Shown: positions 1 to 8,089 of the stretch, one piece after another
Layout of the letters: every line of letters begins with the position of its first letter
Numbering within the stretch: the first letter of the stretch is position 1
DNA from: Spyradenecus sp045634445
GTDB taxonomy: Bacteria > Verrucomicrobiota > Kiritimatiellia > RFP12 > DVOR01
DNA: 23,167 nt
Reading direction: 5' to 3'
Assembly (NCBI GenBank): GCA_045634445.1
Contig: JAZRAG010000006.1
Span: 1 to 23,167 of the forward strand
Position numbers and translations under genes: made by a program
The notes under the pieces: model-generated
What the model was told of the DNA's origin: nothing
Databases searched by the model: none
The model's input: the letters and a program-made list of their open reading frames with translations, nothing else

Positions 1-13
1 GGTGGGCGTTTTT
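1..13 (+). terminator. Possible 3' arm of an upstream terminator
   Basis: The window opens with GGTGGGCG followed by five T, which looks like the right arm and T tract of an intrinsic terminator whose left arm lies outside the window. This is a guess from half a structure. Nothing else gene-like is seen before the promoter at 85. Confidence 0.25.
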
Positions 14-84
14 GGAGGGGTGAAAGCGTGAATTTTGGGTGTTTTCGGACTTTCGTTTTTTGTGTTTCCCATGATAGGAGGATA

Positions 85-113
85 TTGCGCTCGTGTGGGA
101 CATTTGGTATACT
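85..113 (+). promoter_or_regulatory. Sigma70-type promoter of the psd operon
   Basis: TTGCGC (85-90) and TATACT (108-113) are separated by 17 nt. A TG at 105-106 makes the -10 box an extended one (TGGTATACT). Transcription should start near 119-120. It is the only good promoter seen before the run of closely spaced genes from psd to aroC. Confidence 0.7.
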
Positions 114-118
114 TTAAT

Positions 119-169
119 ATGACAGTTGGGGACTCTCTCCAACGAAATCGGTATTTTATACAGAGGTAA
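119..169 (+). CDS. Possible 16-codon leader peptide upstream of psd
   Basis: An ATG at 119 falls at the predicted transcription start, 5 nt after the -10 box, so it could be read as a leaderless start. The frame gives MTVGDSLQRNRYFIQR and stops with TAA at 167-169, two bases before the psd ATG. The psd Shine-Dalgarno sequence (AGAGG, 162-166) lies inside its last codons, so translation of the leader could affect psd initiation. It may equally be a chance frame. No known leader peptide is recognised and the peptide has no obvious attenuator-type codon run. Confidence 0.25.
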   Translation: MTVGDSLQRNRYFIQR

Positions 170-171
170 CG

Positions 172-894
172 ATGATGTACAACAACGAAAAGCGTGAACA
201 CCAGTTGATTATCACCAATGGCTGGACTTTGATTTTGCCGGCGTTGGTTTTGGGCCTTGGCGGCGGTTGCGGCCTTTGCCACATTGATGGTTTGTGTTGG
301 CTGGGCTATGCGTGGTTTAGCCTCTGCATGGTCTTTGTGCTCTTCATGTTGTGGTTCTTCCGCAATCCCACTCGCGTGGCGCCTGTGGGCGAAGAAAACA
401 TCGTTTCTGGCGCTGAGGGTACGGTGCGTTCGGTGCAGTATGTGACCGAGGATGACGGCTCTCCTGCGAGCGCAGTGGTGAAGGAATTCTTCCCCGGTCA
501 GCGCGCAGTGCGCATCTCCACCTTCCTTTCGCCGCTTCATGTGCATGTGAACCGCCTTTCGATTGGCGGCATTGTGAAGTTGTGCGAATATCGCCATGGT
601 AAGCACCTTTTGACGATGGATGAACGCTCCAGTCTCTACAATCAGCACTCTGTGATCTTGGTGGAAGACAACGATGGATTGCGTTGCTTGCACAAGCAGA
701 TTACGGGCCCTGTGGTGCGTCGCGTGGTCTTCTGGTTGGATCAGGATCAACCCGTGAAGCGCGGTGGTATCCTCGGTATGATGAAGTTTGGTTCCCGCAT
801 GGATATTTGGTTGCCTGCTGACCGCGTGGAAGTCTGCGTGAAGCCGGGCGATCCTGTGGTGGCTGGTGAAACGATCATCGCAAAGCGCAAGTAA
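172..894 (+). CDS. psd: Phosphatidylserine decarboxylase proenzyme
   Basis: The enzyme decarboxylates phosphatidylserine to phosphatidylethanolamine at the inner membrane, using a pyruvoyl group made by self-cleavage. At 240 residues it matches the short (type II) Psd family. Two hydrophobic segments lie at about residues 16-60. The C-terminal self-cleavage motif reads KFGSRMD, with the predicted cut between G207 and S208; S208 would become the pyruvoyl group. Conserved LSPLHVHVNR lies in the middle. AGAGG at 162-166 is 5 nt from the first ATG and 8 nt from a second ATG at 175, so either may be used. It is followed after 14 nt by pssA, which makes its substrate, a common pairing. Confidence 0.93.
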   Translation: MMYNNEKREHQLIITNGWTLILPALVLGLGGGCGLCHIDGLCWLGYAWFSLCMVFVLFMLWFFRNPTRVAPVGEENIVSGAEGTVRSVQYVTEDDGSPASAVVKEFFPGQRAVRISTFLSPLHVHVNRLSIGGIVKLCEYRHGKHLLTMDERSSLYNQHSVILVEDNDGLRCLHKQITGPVVRRVVFWLDQDQPVKRGGILGMMKFGSRMDIWLPADRVEVCVKPGDPVVAGETIIAKRK

Positions 895-908
895 TCGCGG
901 AGGTACGT

Positions 909-1739
909 ATGAAGAAGATTTTGCACATTAAGAAGCCTTCGAAGCGTGCCGCTGGGATGGGCTTTGTGAACTCCATCACCTCGGCTGCATTGTTGTGCGG
1001 CGTGATGAGCGTGCTCTTTTCTGCGTCGGGTAATTTCTACATGGGCGCATTGCTCATCTTGGGCGCAATGATCCTCGATGGTCTCGACGGCACGACTGCG
1101 CGTTTGCTCAAGGCAGAATCGCAGTTCGGCGCTGAATTTGACACCTTCGTGGATATCACGGCCTTTGGTCTCGCGCCTGCGATGTTGGTCTACTTCTACC
1201 TCTTCCACGATTTCGGACCGCTCACGAGCCTCGGCGTGCAGACGGGTCATGGCATTCACACCTTGGGTGCGCTTTTGGGTGTGGCGATTGTCCTCTCTGG
1301 CGCATTGCGCTTGGCGCGTTTTAAGGTGGTGGATACCGACCACGGTATGGGCGGTTACACGGGCATGCCGATTACGGTGAATGCCCTCTGCCTCGCGGGC
1401 ATTATCCTCTTTATTGAAGCCTGGAAGAAGGGCTACGGCGCCGACACGCTTCCTGCGTGGGTCAATCTCCAGGACGGCGGCTGGCTCTCTTGGGTGATGT
1501 ACATCAACTGCATCATCTGCCTCCTCCTTCAGGTCTCGCCCTTTAAGTATCCGAAACCCACGAATACCCCAGTGGGTCAGTTTATTGGCGTCTTGGCCTT
1601 CTTGGGCCTCTTTATCGGACCGAAGACTGCAGTCATCAGCTGCTGCTACCTCGTCCCTGTGACCCTTTTCTTCATTTATATCGCACCCTTCTGGTTCACG
1701 CTCAAGAAGCGTTGGATGGCCAAGCGCCAAGCCGCGTAA
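909..1739 (+). CDS. pssA: CDP-diacylglycerol--serine O-phosphatidyltransferase
   Basis: This integral membrane enzyme joins serine to CDP-diacylglycerol to give phosphatidylserine, the substrate of Psd encoded just upstream. The CDP-alcohol phosphatidyltransferase signature is complete: D60-G-x2-A-R65, eight residues, G74, then D78 and D82 as metal and catalytic aspartates. Several hydrophobic stretches fit a multi-pass protein, and the C-terminus is basic. A strong GGAGG at 899-903 sits 5 nt before the ATG. The 276-residue length is normal for the Gram-positive/PVC-type enzyme. Together psd and pssA give a complete route from CDP-diacylglycerol to phosphatidylethanolamine. Confidence 0.93.
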   Translation: MKKILHIKKPSKRAAGMGFVNSITSAALLCGVMSVLFSASGNFYMGALLILGAMILDGLDGTTARLLKAESQFGAEFDTFVDITAFGLAPAMLVYFYLFHDFGPLTSLGVQTGHGIHTLGALLGVAIVLSGALRLARFKVVDTDHGMGGYTGMPITVNALCLAGIILFIEAWKKGYGADTLPAWVNLQDGGWLSWVMYINCIICLLLQVSPFKYPKPTNTPVGQFIGVLAFLGLFIGPKTAVISCCYLVPVTLFFIYIAPFWFTLKKRWMAKRQAA

Positions 1740-1772
1740 GTGTGCTCTTTAGTTGAAAAACAATAAAAACCG

Positions 1773-3707
1773 ATGAACGTAACTGAAAAAATCCTTCACG
1801 CACACCTTGTCTCCGGAAACCCCGTAGCAGGCGAAGAGGTGGCGATTCGCATTGACCAGACTTTAACCCAAGATGCCACGGGCACGATGGCCTACCTCCA
1901 GTTTGAGAGCATGGGCCTTGATCGCGCCAAGACCGAAGTCTCCGTGAGCTATGTGGACCACAATACCGTCCAAATCGGCTTCGAAAATGCCGATGACCAC
2001 GATTATCTTCAGAGCGTGGCCCAAAAGTACGGCGTGATCTACTCCAAGCCTGGTAATGGTATCTGCCATCAGCTCCACCTCGAACGTTTTGGTAAGCCGG
2101 GTAAGACGCTCATCGGTTCTGACTCTCACACGCCCACGGGCGGCGGCATTGGCATGGTCGCTATCGGCGCAGGCGGCATTGACGTGGCTGTCGCAATGGG
2201 TGGCGGCGCTTACAACATCGCATGGCCCAAGGTCGTCGGCATTCGCCTTACGGGCGAACTCTCCCCTGGCGTTTCGGCAAAGGACGTCATCCTCGCCGTG
2301 CTCCGTCGTTTTGGTTCGAAGGGGAATGTCGGCAAGGTCTTTGAATACTACGGTCCTGCTTTGGCAAAGCTCGATGTGCCGAGCCGCGCTACAATCACCA
2401 ATATGGGCGCAGAATTGGGCGTGACGACCTCTGTCTTCCCCTCTGATGCCGTGACCAAGGCCTTCCTTGAAGCACAGGGCCGTGGGGAAGATTGGACGGA
2501 GCTCACCGCTGATGACGAATCCTACGATGAAACGTGGGAACTCGACCTCTCCGCACTCGAACCCCTCGCCGCCGCACCGCATAATCCTGGTAATATCGAC
2601 ACCATCGCGCAGCACGTGGGCGAAAAGGTGCACCAGATTATGATTGGTTCTTGCACCAATTCCTCCTATCGTGATATCAAGACGGTCGCGCTCTTGCTCA
2701 AGGGTAAGCAGATTCATCCCGATGTGGAAGTCGGCATCGCTTGCGGTTCGAAGCAGGTAGTGCGTATGCTCGCAGATGAAGGCCTCTTGGGTGAACTCAT
2801 CGCATCGGGTTGCCGTATCCTTGAAAACGCTTGCGGCTTCTGCATTGGCGCTCACATGAGCCCCTCCACAAACGCTGTCTGCTTGCGCACAAGTAATCGC
2901 AACTTCGAAGGTCGCTCGGGTACCCAGTCCGCGAAGGTCTACTTGGTTTCTCCCGAAACCGCTGCAGCCTCTGCCCTCGCAGGTGCATTCGCAGACGCAC
3001 GTCAATTGGAAGTGCCCGCAGTACCGATGCCGTCTGCTTTCACTATTGATGACGGCATGTTCCTCTATCGCGAAACCGCTGGCGTCGGCGTCCCTGGCAC
3101 TGAAATTAAGCGCGGTCCCAATATCGGCGAAGTGCCCCCTGGCAAGCCGATGGACGAAACGCTCCAAGGCGTCGCAACCGTCAAGGTGGGTGACAAGATT
3201 ACCACCGACCATATCATGCCCGCAGGCGCTCGCTTGAAGTATCGTTCGAATATCCCTGAGTACGCAAAGTACGTCTTCGAACACACCGACCCCGGCTTCT
3301 ACGCCGCCGCAAGCGCGAATCGTGACGCTGGCAAGGCCAATGTCATCGTGGCTGGCGAAAGTTATGGTCAGGGCTCTTCCCGCGAACACGCAGCCCTCTG
3401 CCCGATGTACCTCGGCGTGCGCGCTGTGATCGCAAAGAGCATCGAGCGCATCCACCGCGCTAACCTCATCAATTTCGGCATCGTTCCCTTCGTCTTCGCT
3501 AACCCCGAAGACTATGATCGCGTCGCACAGGGTGACTCCCTCGTCATCGAAGGTCTCCGCGCCGCAATCGAAGGTAACGGCACTGCCACCGTTAAGAATC
3601 TTACAAACAACAACACATTCGACGTGACAACCGAGTTGTCTGAACGTCAGAAAACCCTACTCCTTGCAGGCGGCCTCTTGGCGGCTGTCGCGCAGGGCCA
3701 GGCCTAA
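1773..3707 (+). CDS. Aconitate hydratase (compact, Aquifex-type)
   Basis: It interconverts citrate and isocitrate in the TCA cycle through a [4Fe-4S] cluster. The cluster ligands are visible: C294 in IGSCTNSS, and C354 and C357 in CGFCIGA. DSHTPTGGGIG near residue 110 and the swivel-domain motifs KITTDHIMPAG and YGQGSSREHA (about 531-540) complete the active site. At 644 residues it is shorter than AcnA or AcnB and fits the compact bacterial aconitase group, which is close to homoaconitase and LeuC/LeuD; a homoaconitase role cannot be excluded from sequence alone. The ATG has no clear Shine-Dalgarno, only an A-rich stretch, yet MNVTEKIL is the expected family N-terminus. It lies 33 nt after pssA and is probably co-transcribed. 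Confidence 0.9.
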   Translation: MNVTEKILHAHLVSGNPVAGEEVAIRIDQTLTQDATGTMAYLQFESMGLDRAKTEVSVSYVDHNTVQIGFENADDHDYLQSVAQKYGVIYSKPGNGICHQLHLERFGKPGKTLIGSDSHTPTGGGIGMVAIGAGGIDVAVAMGGGAYNIAWPKVVGIRLTGELSPGVSAKDVILAVLRRFGSKGNVGKVFEYYGPALAKLDVPSRATITNMGAELGVTTSVFPSDAVTKAFLEAQGRGEDWTELTADDESYDETWELDLSALEPLAAAPHNPGNIDTIAQHVGEKVHQIMIGSCTNSSYRDIKTVALLLKGKQIHPDVEVGIACGSKQVVRMLADEGLLGELIASGCRILENACGFCIGAHMSPSTNAVCLRTSNRNFEGRSGTQSAKVYLVSPETAAASALAGAFADARQLEVPAVPMPSAFTIDDGMFLYRETAGVGVPGTEIKRGPNIGEVPPGKPMDETLQGVATVKVGDKITTDHIMPAGARLKYRSNIPEYAKYVFEHTDPGFYAAASANRDAGKANVIVAGESYGQGSSREHAALCPMYLGVRAVIAKSIERIHRANLINFGIVPFVFANPEDYDRVAQGDSLVIEGLRAAIEGNGTATVKNLTNNNTFDVTTELSERQKTLLLAGGLLAAVAQGQA

Positions 3708-3720
3708 AGGAGCGAGCGCT

Positions 3721-5361
3721 ATGAGCGACGCAAATACCAACGAGAGCTTCGGTTTTGACTTTGCCCCAGATTGGGCTCGTAAGTCGGCCGATGAGTATGT
3801 GAGCCGTTATCAGGGAAAGTCTTACGACGAACGTACCGGTCGTGAAGAGCGCCCCCGCCGTGAGGGTGGCTTCCGTGACCGTGAACGTCCTCCGCGTCGT
3901 GAGGGTGACCGCCCCCGTCAGCGTCGTGAATTCGGCGATGGCGAACGTCGCCCCCGTCGTGAAGGCGAAGGCCGCCCCCGCCGCGATGATCGCCCGCGTA
4001 ATGACGCAGATCGTCCCCGTGAAGGTGCAGAACGCGCTCCTCGTCAGCCTCGTGGCGAACGCCCCCCACGCCGTGAATTCGTGAAGCCTTTGGATGCAGA
4101 TTTGCGCATTTTGCCCAACCAAAAGAACTTGGGCATGATCATCAAGACGCTCCAGGCTACGCACATGGCTTATCCTGTGAAGAAGTTCGTGAACCTCTTC
4201 TTGGACAATCCGCAGGCCTGCTTGGCACGTTTTGAAGCAAAGCCCAATACCGACACCGTCTTCTGGACCTGCAAGGCCTGCGGTTTCGTGGCATTGAGCG
4301 AAGCAGACGTCGTCGCACACGTGATGTCGGCTCACCTCGCAGATGCCTTTGAAATCACCGAAGAAGCTTGCGATGCCCCTTCTGGCACCTTCCCCTGTGT
4401 GGCAAAGTGCACTATCACCGGTGAATGGGTCGGCGCTCCGAATCATCACAATTACAAGCATCGCGTGGCTGAACTCGCCGCTCGCGTGGGCATGTCTGAA
4501 AAGGACTACCTCCGCACCATCGAAATGTGCCGCGATTCCGAATCGGTCGAAGCATGGAAGCAGACCGAAACCACGCGCACCATCTTTAAGTTGAAGCAGG
4601 CTGAAGCGCCTGTGGAAGCGCCCGCTGCTGAAGGCGAAGAAGCCCCCGCAGAACCCGCTCCTGACACGCGCCCCGCTTACAATCGCGACCAGGCTGAAGC
4701 CATCTTCCGTCGTGATGTATTGCCGAGCATGATTGCTTCTGCAAAGCATGTCGTGGTGCCTGTCTCTGTGGCACAGGCTTCGCCCTCTTTGCCCTTGAAG
4801 TTACTCTTGAAGAACACGCTCCGCGATGAACAGCGCTATCCGCGCTCGCTCTTCTTCGCATTGCGCGGTGCTTTCCGCCATCGTAAGTTCTCCCTCTTCC
4901 GTGGTAATGACGCTCGCGGTCCTGAATTCGTGGCCAATATGACGCCCACGCCCTTCACCGCAGAACACGTCGTCCGCGAACTCGCTGAAGCGTTGAAGTA
5001 TGTGACAGAACATCCCCTCTGCACCCGTGCAGAATTGATGGCCGCTTTGCGTGAAACGCTCGCAGACATGGATATCAACATCGTCGCGCGTCAGCTCGCT
5101 TTCTTGTTCTCAAAGGGCCACATTGTGGAATACTACAACGGCGTGCTCGCAATGCCTGAAGCCAATCCCCGTTTCCGCAAGCTCCCCGAAGAGATGAAGC
5201 GTGAACGTGAAGCCGCTGGCGTTGAACCCGCTAAGGCTGAAGCCCCCGCAGAAGAAGCCGCTCCTGAAGCACCTGCTGAAGAAGTCGCTCCCGCTGAGGA
5301 AGCTCCCGCTGTTGAAGTTGCCCCCGAAGCCCCCGCTGAAACTGAATCTTCCGAAGCCTAA
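3721..5361 (+). CDS. Arg/Glu-rich protein with C2H2-like zinc finger
   Basis: Function is not recognised. The start at 3721 follows AAGGAG (3707-3712) by 8 nt; an upstream in-frame ATG at 3664 lies inside the aconitase gene and is rejected. The 546-residue protein has four parts. There is a short N-terminus; then a low-complexity Arg/Glu/Pro/Gly region at about 40-119 with RRE and RPRRE repeats; then a conserved-looking core at about 120-430. In the core C184-x2-C187-x12-H200-x4-H205 forms a C2H2-like zinc site, followed by more Cys and His residues. It ends in an acidic Ala/Pro/Glu tail. Disordered RGG/RRE-like N-termini are common in RNA- or ribosome-associated proteins, so nucleic-acid binding is a reasonable inference. 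It sits between aconitase and lpxD (10 nt), clearly in the operon. Confidence 0.75.
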   Translation: MSDANTNESFGFDFAPDWARKSADEYVSRYQGKSYDERTGREERPRREGGFRDRERPPRREGDRPRQRREFGDGERRPRREGEGRPRRDDRPRNDADRPREGAERAPRQPRGERPPRREFVKPLDADLRILPNQKNLGMIIKTLQATHMAYPVKKFVNLFLDNPQACLARFEAKPNTDTVFWTCKACGFVALSEADVVAHVMSAHLADAFEITEEACDAPSGTFPCVAKCTITGEWVGAPNHHNYKHRVAELAARVGMSEKDYLRTIEMCRDSESVEAWKQTETTRTIFKLKQAEAPVEAPAAEGEEAPAEPAPDTRPAYNRDQAEAIFRRDVLPSMIASAKHVVVPVSVAQASPSLPLKLLLKNTLRDEQRYPRSLFFALRGAFRHRKFSLFRGNDARGPEFVANMTPTPFTAEHVVRELAEALKYVTEHPLCTRAELMAALRETLADMDINIVARQLAFLFSKGHIVEYYNGVLAMPEANPRFRKLPEEMKREREAAGVEPAKAEAPAEEAAPEAPAEEVAPAEEAPAVEVAPEAPAETESSEA

Positions 5362-5371
5362 GGAGATGACC

Positions 5372-6409
5372 ATGAAACTCTGTGATGTCGCAAAGTCCGT
5401 TAATGGTACCGTTGATGCAGAAAAGGCGGATGTCGAAATCTGCGCAATGGCAAGCCTCTTGGAGGCCCGTGAAGGGGATATCTCCTTCTTGGCTAACCAA
5501 AAGTATGCTTCACAGATGAAGGATACCGCAGCTTCTGCAGTGTTGGTCGCAAAGGACTACACTGGCGAAACGAATGCTGCGTTAATCCGCGTGGAGGACC
5601 CGAATAAGGCGTTCGCTTCGCTCGCACCGATTTTTGGCCCCAAGCCTGTTGTGCGTGAACCCGGTGTCCACGTGACTGCCGTCATTGGCGACAATGTCAC
5701 CTTGGGTAAGAATATCTACATCGGCCCGCATACAGTCATTGAAGATGGCGTTGTGATCGGTGATAACACCATCATCGACGGCCTCGTCTTCATCGCTCAG
5801 GATGTGAAGATTGGTAAGGACTGCCATATCTATCCGCAGGTGAATATCCGCGAATCCTGCATCTTGGGTGACCGCGTGATTCTCCATGCTGGCGTGAAGG
5901 TCGGCTCCGATGGTTATGGTTATACGATTGAAATCAGCGCTCAGGGTCCTGTGATTACCAAGGTGCCGCAGATCGGTATTGTTGAAATCGGCAATGACGT
6001 TGAAATCGGCTCGAATACCTGTATTGACCGCGCACGCTTTGGTCGTACCCGCATCGGTGACTGCGTGAAGATTGATAATCTCGTGCAGATTGGCCACAAT
6101 GTTCAGGTCGCGCCCTTCGTGGGCATCATCGCTCAGGCAGGTATCGCAGGTTCTGCTAAGATTGAAACCGGTGCCCTCATCTGGTCGCAGGCAGGTATCG
6201 CAGGCCACCTCACGGTGCATGAACGCGCTCAGGTTGGTCCGCAGGCTGGCGTAAAGGAAGACGTCCCCGAAGGCGAATACGTCCTCGGTACGCCCGCAAT
6301 GCCGAAGCGCGCCTTCGCGCAGTCGCTCCTCTTGTCGCGTCAGGTTGATAAGCAGAAGGCGAAAATCGCTGACCTCGAAGCGCGCCTGAAGGCAATCGAA
6401 GGTAAGTAA
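5372..6409 (+). CDS. lpxD: UDP-3-O-(3-hydroxyacyl)glucosamine N-acyltransferase
   Basis: LpxD adds the second acyl chain in lipid A biosynthesis, using acyl-ACP in the cytoplasm. The 345-residue protein shows the N-terminal uridine-binding domain (ISFLANQKY), a long left-handed beta-helix of hexapeptide repeats, the catalytic histidine H242 in LVQIGHNVQVAP, SQAGIAGH, and a C-terminal helix of coiled-coil type. AAGGAG (5360-5365) lies 6 nt before the ATG at 5372; the ATG at 5366 abuts it and is less likely. The frame stays open far upstream inside the preceding gene, which is spurious. Its presence indicates an LPS-bearing outer membrane. Confidence 0.95.
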   Translation: MKLCDVAKSVNGTVDAEKADVEICAMASLLEAREGDISFLANQKYASQMKDTAASAVLVAKDYTGETNAALIRVEDPNKAFASLAPIFGPKPVVREPGVHVTAVIGDNVTLGKNIYIGPHTVIEDGVVIGDNTIIDGLVFIAQDVKIGKDCHIYPQVNIRESCILGDRVILHAGVKVGSDGYGYTIEISAQGPVITKVPQIGIVEIGNDVEIGSNTCIDRARFGRTRIGDCVKIDNLVQIGHNVQVAPFVGIIAQAGIAGSAKIETGALIWSQAGIAGHLTVHERAQVGPQAGVKEDVPEGEYVLGTPAMPKRAFAQSLLLSRQVDKQKAKIADLEARLKAIEGK

Positions 6410-6413
6410 AACG

Positions 6414-6536
6414 ATGCTCTGGCGCTCGCTGTGCGATCGTTTTATTGACATTTACAACCCGGCACGGCGTAAGGCCGTCCGGGTTCTCTTCACCGTATTG
6501 GTGATCGTGGCGTGGTGTTGGATGTTATTTCGTTAA
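6414..6536 (+). CDS. 40-residue single-pass membrane protein
   Basis: A short frame starts 4 nt after the lpxD stop and ends just before aroC. Its N-terminal half is amphipathic and basic (LCDRFIDIYNPARRKAVR) and its C-terminal half is one hydrophobic segment (VLFTVLVIVAWCWMLF), ending in Arg. GAAGG at 6398-6402 in the end of lpxD could serve as ribosome binding site at 11 nt. The topology suggests N-in, one helix, periplasmic end. Function is unknown. Its exact fit into the lpxD-aroC gap and its Trp-rich membrane helix argue against chance, but without homologues it remains a prediction. Confidence 0.5.
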   Translation: MLWRSLCDRFIDIYNPARRKAVRVLFTVLVIVAWCWMLFR

Positions 6537-6553
6537 GAAAGGCGATATTGAAA

Positions 6554-7714
6554 ATGGCTTTCAATTATATCTCTGCTGGTGAATCGCATGGCCCTTGTTT
6601 AAGTGTCATCGTAGAAGGCGTCCCCGCAGGTCTCCCATTAACAGCTGAAATGCTCGCTGAAGACCTCGCAAAGCGCCAATTGAAAGCTGGTGCCGGCGGT
6701 CGTATGGCCATTGAAACCGACCGTGCAGAAATCCTCGCTGGCGTTATGCAGGGCGTCACCACGGGCGCGCCTATCGCTTTACAAATCAATAATAAAGACC
6801 ACGCCGCATGGAAGGGGAGAGACGTCCCCGCGTACACCACCGCGCGTCCGGGTCACGCAGATCTCGCCGCGTGCGTAAAGTATGGCTTCAATGACATCCG
6901 CCAAGCCCTCGAACGCTCCAGTGCGCGTGAAACCGCTTGCCGCGTAGCAGTGGGTGCCATTGCGCGTCAATTCTTGGCAGCCTTTGGCATCAAGGCGCGT
7001 TCGTATGTCGCCGCCCTCGGCGCTGTGCCTGAAGCTCAGGTCAATGAGTGCGACGCCTTCACCTTCGCAGAAACCTCCGAAAGTCGCGCCCCGTCCCAAG
7101 CGCAAGAAGACGCTTACACCAATGCGATTCATATCGCAAAGAGCAAGGGTGAAACCCTCGGTGGCGTCATTGCCCTTGAAGTGACAGGGCTTCCTGTGGG
7201 CTTAGGCTCTTATGTTACGCCTGACCGCCGTTTGGATGCACGTCTCGCCGCCGCAGTCATGTCTGTGAATGCGATCAAGGGCGTAGAAATCGGCGATGCC
7301 TTTACGGGTGCAGCCACCCCTGGTAGCGAACTGCACGATCCGATTGTCCGCGATGAAGCTGGCCGTATTGTGCGTCCGACCAATCGCTGCGGCGGCGTAG
7401 AAGCAGGGATGACTACGGGGCAGGCATTGCGTCTGCGTGTCGCGATGAAGCCGATCCCCACCACCATCATTCCGCAGAAGAGCACCGACCCCGCCACTGG
7501 CGAAGCCGCAGACACCACCTACGAACGCTCCGACACCTGCCCCGTGCCGCGTGCCTGCGTCGTTATTGAAAGCGTCGTTCTGATTGAACTCGCCAATGCC
7601 CTCATCGAAAAACTCGGTGGCGACAGCCTCAATGAAATGCTCCCCCGCTTCAAAACCCTCCCCACACCCGACACCATCCGCCTTACCCCAGACCCTAAAA
7701 TCTTCTGGCCCTAA
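6554..7714 (+). CDS. aroC: Chorismate synthase
   Basis: It converts 5-enolpyruvylshikimate-3-phosphate to chorismate, the last shikimate step, with reduced FMN. Family motifs are in order: GESHG (H12), GRMAIETDRAEILAG, RPGHAD (H101), RSSARETA, NRCGGVEAGMTTG, and RSDTCPVPRA (D327). The start at 6554 gives MAFNYISAGESHG, matching the short N-terminus seen in Actinobacteria and Firmicutes rather than the longer NxxG form; an upstream in-frame start at 6512 overlaps the small membrane ORF. AGAAAGG (6536-6542) lies 11 nt upstream. Length is 386 residues. It is the last gene before the terminator. Confidence 0.94.
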   Translation: MAFNYISAGESHGPCLSVIVEGVPAGLPLTAEMLAEDLAKRQLKAGAGGRMAIETDRAEILAGVMQGVTTGAPIALQINNKDHAAWKGRDVPAYTTARPGHADLAACVKYGFNDIRQALERSSARETACRVAVGAIARQFLAAFGIKARSYVAALGAVPEAQVNECDAFTFAETSESRAPSQAQEDAYTNAIHIAKSKGETLGGVIALEVTGLPVGLGSYVTPDRRLDARLAAAVMSVNAIKGVEIGDAFTGAATPGSELHDPIVRDEAGRIVRPTNRCGGVEAGMTTGQALRLRVAMKPIPTTIIPQKSTDPATGEAADTTYERSDTCPVPRACVVIESVVLIELANALIEKLGGDSLNEMLPRFKTLPTPDTIRLTPDPKIFWP

Positions 7715-7733
7715 GCGAGGGTAAATATGAGAG

Positions 7734-7766
7734 AAAACAAGAGTGGCATCTCCACTCTTGTTTTTT
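7734..7766 (+). terminator. Intrinsic terminator of the psd-aroC operon
   Basis: A perfect 11-bp stem (AACAAGAGTGG, 7736-7746, with CCACTCTTGTT, 7752-7762) encloses the loop CATCT and is followed by T residues. Flanking A and T extend the pairing. It ends the operon 20 nt after the aroC stop. Confidence 0.92.
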
Positions 7767-7820
7767 ATTCCCCGCCTCATGCACCACGCCCACCGTGTGT
7801 CCTCGCATCGCGTGTGTTTT

Positions 7821-7876
7821 AAGGAGCGCAGCTCCGCCCGTTCCTCGGGCTTCAGCCCGTGGCGAGGCTTTCCACA
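7821..7876 (+). repeat. REP-like element, family 1, copy A
   Basis: This 56-bp sequence is identical to copy B. It carries two hairpins: GGAGC-GCA-GCTCC (7823-7835) and CGGGC-TTCA-GCCCG (7846-7859). A GCCCG just upstream can pair with the same CGGGC, giving a competing hairpin. The double-palindrome layout next to a RAYT gene is typical of REP sequences. Confidence 0.85.
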
Positions 7877-7977
7877 CCGTGTCTCCAGTCGCGCCGCGCG
7901 CTCCCACACCCTCGCCGTGCTGTACCCGCTGCCATCGCTCCTCACCTCATGTGCCACGCGCATCGCGCGTGTGTCTT

Positions 7978-8033
7978 AAGGAGCGCAGCTCCGCCCGTTC
8001 CTCGGGCTTCAGCCCGTGGCGAGGCTTTCCACA
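7978..8033 (+). repeat. REP-like element, family 1, copy B
   Basis: Identical over 56 bp to copy A, 157 nt further on, with hairpins at 7980-7992 and 8003-8016. The surrounding sequence (CGCATCGCG before, GTGTC...CAGTC after) is also partly repeated, so the duplicated unit is longer than the core. With the following short element it forms the left flank of RAYT 1. Confidence 0.85.
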
Positions 8034-8057
8034 TAGTGTCCTCAGTCTCGCATCGCG

Positions 8058-8089
8058 CTCACCGGTTTCAGCCCGTGGTGAGCTTTTCT
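8058..8089 (+). repeat. Short hairpin element E, left copy
   Basis: This 32-bp element recurs at 9553-9584 with a single T/C difference. GCTCACC (8057-8063) pairs with GGTGAGC (8077-8083). It follows REP copy B by 24 nt, as the right copy follows REP copy D by 16 nt, so the pair makes a composite flank on both sides of RAYT 1. Its end touches the -35 box of RAYT 1. Confidence 0.8.

Noticed and set aside
1..117. Open frame from the window edge on the plus strand ending at 117
   Set aside because: It is short, crosses the promoter, and its translation (rich in Phe, Arg and Cys) looks like noise.
1863..3455. Long antisense reading frames, such as 530 codons opposite aconitase and similar ones opposite pssA, the zinc-finger gene and the giant gene
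   Set aside because: They arise because the sense genes avoid TTA, CTA and TCA codons, so the opposite strand has few stops. Their translations are low-complexity and rich in Cys/His/Arg, with no recognisable domains, and have no start signals.
3664..3720. Upstream ATG for the zinc-finger gene inside the aconitase gene
   Set aside because: The 19 extra residues are an out-of-frame reading of aconitase, and the strong AAGGAG points to 3721.
7821..8033. CRISPR array from repeated palindromic units
   Set aside because: Only two close copies exist on each side, with a 157-nt period and related, not unique, intervening sequence. No cas genes are present. The RAYT neighbour explains them better.
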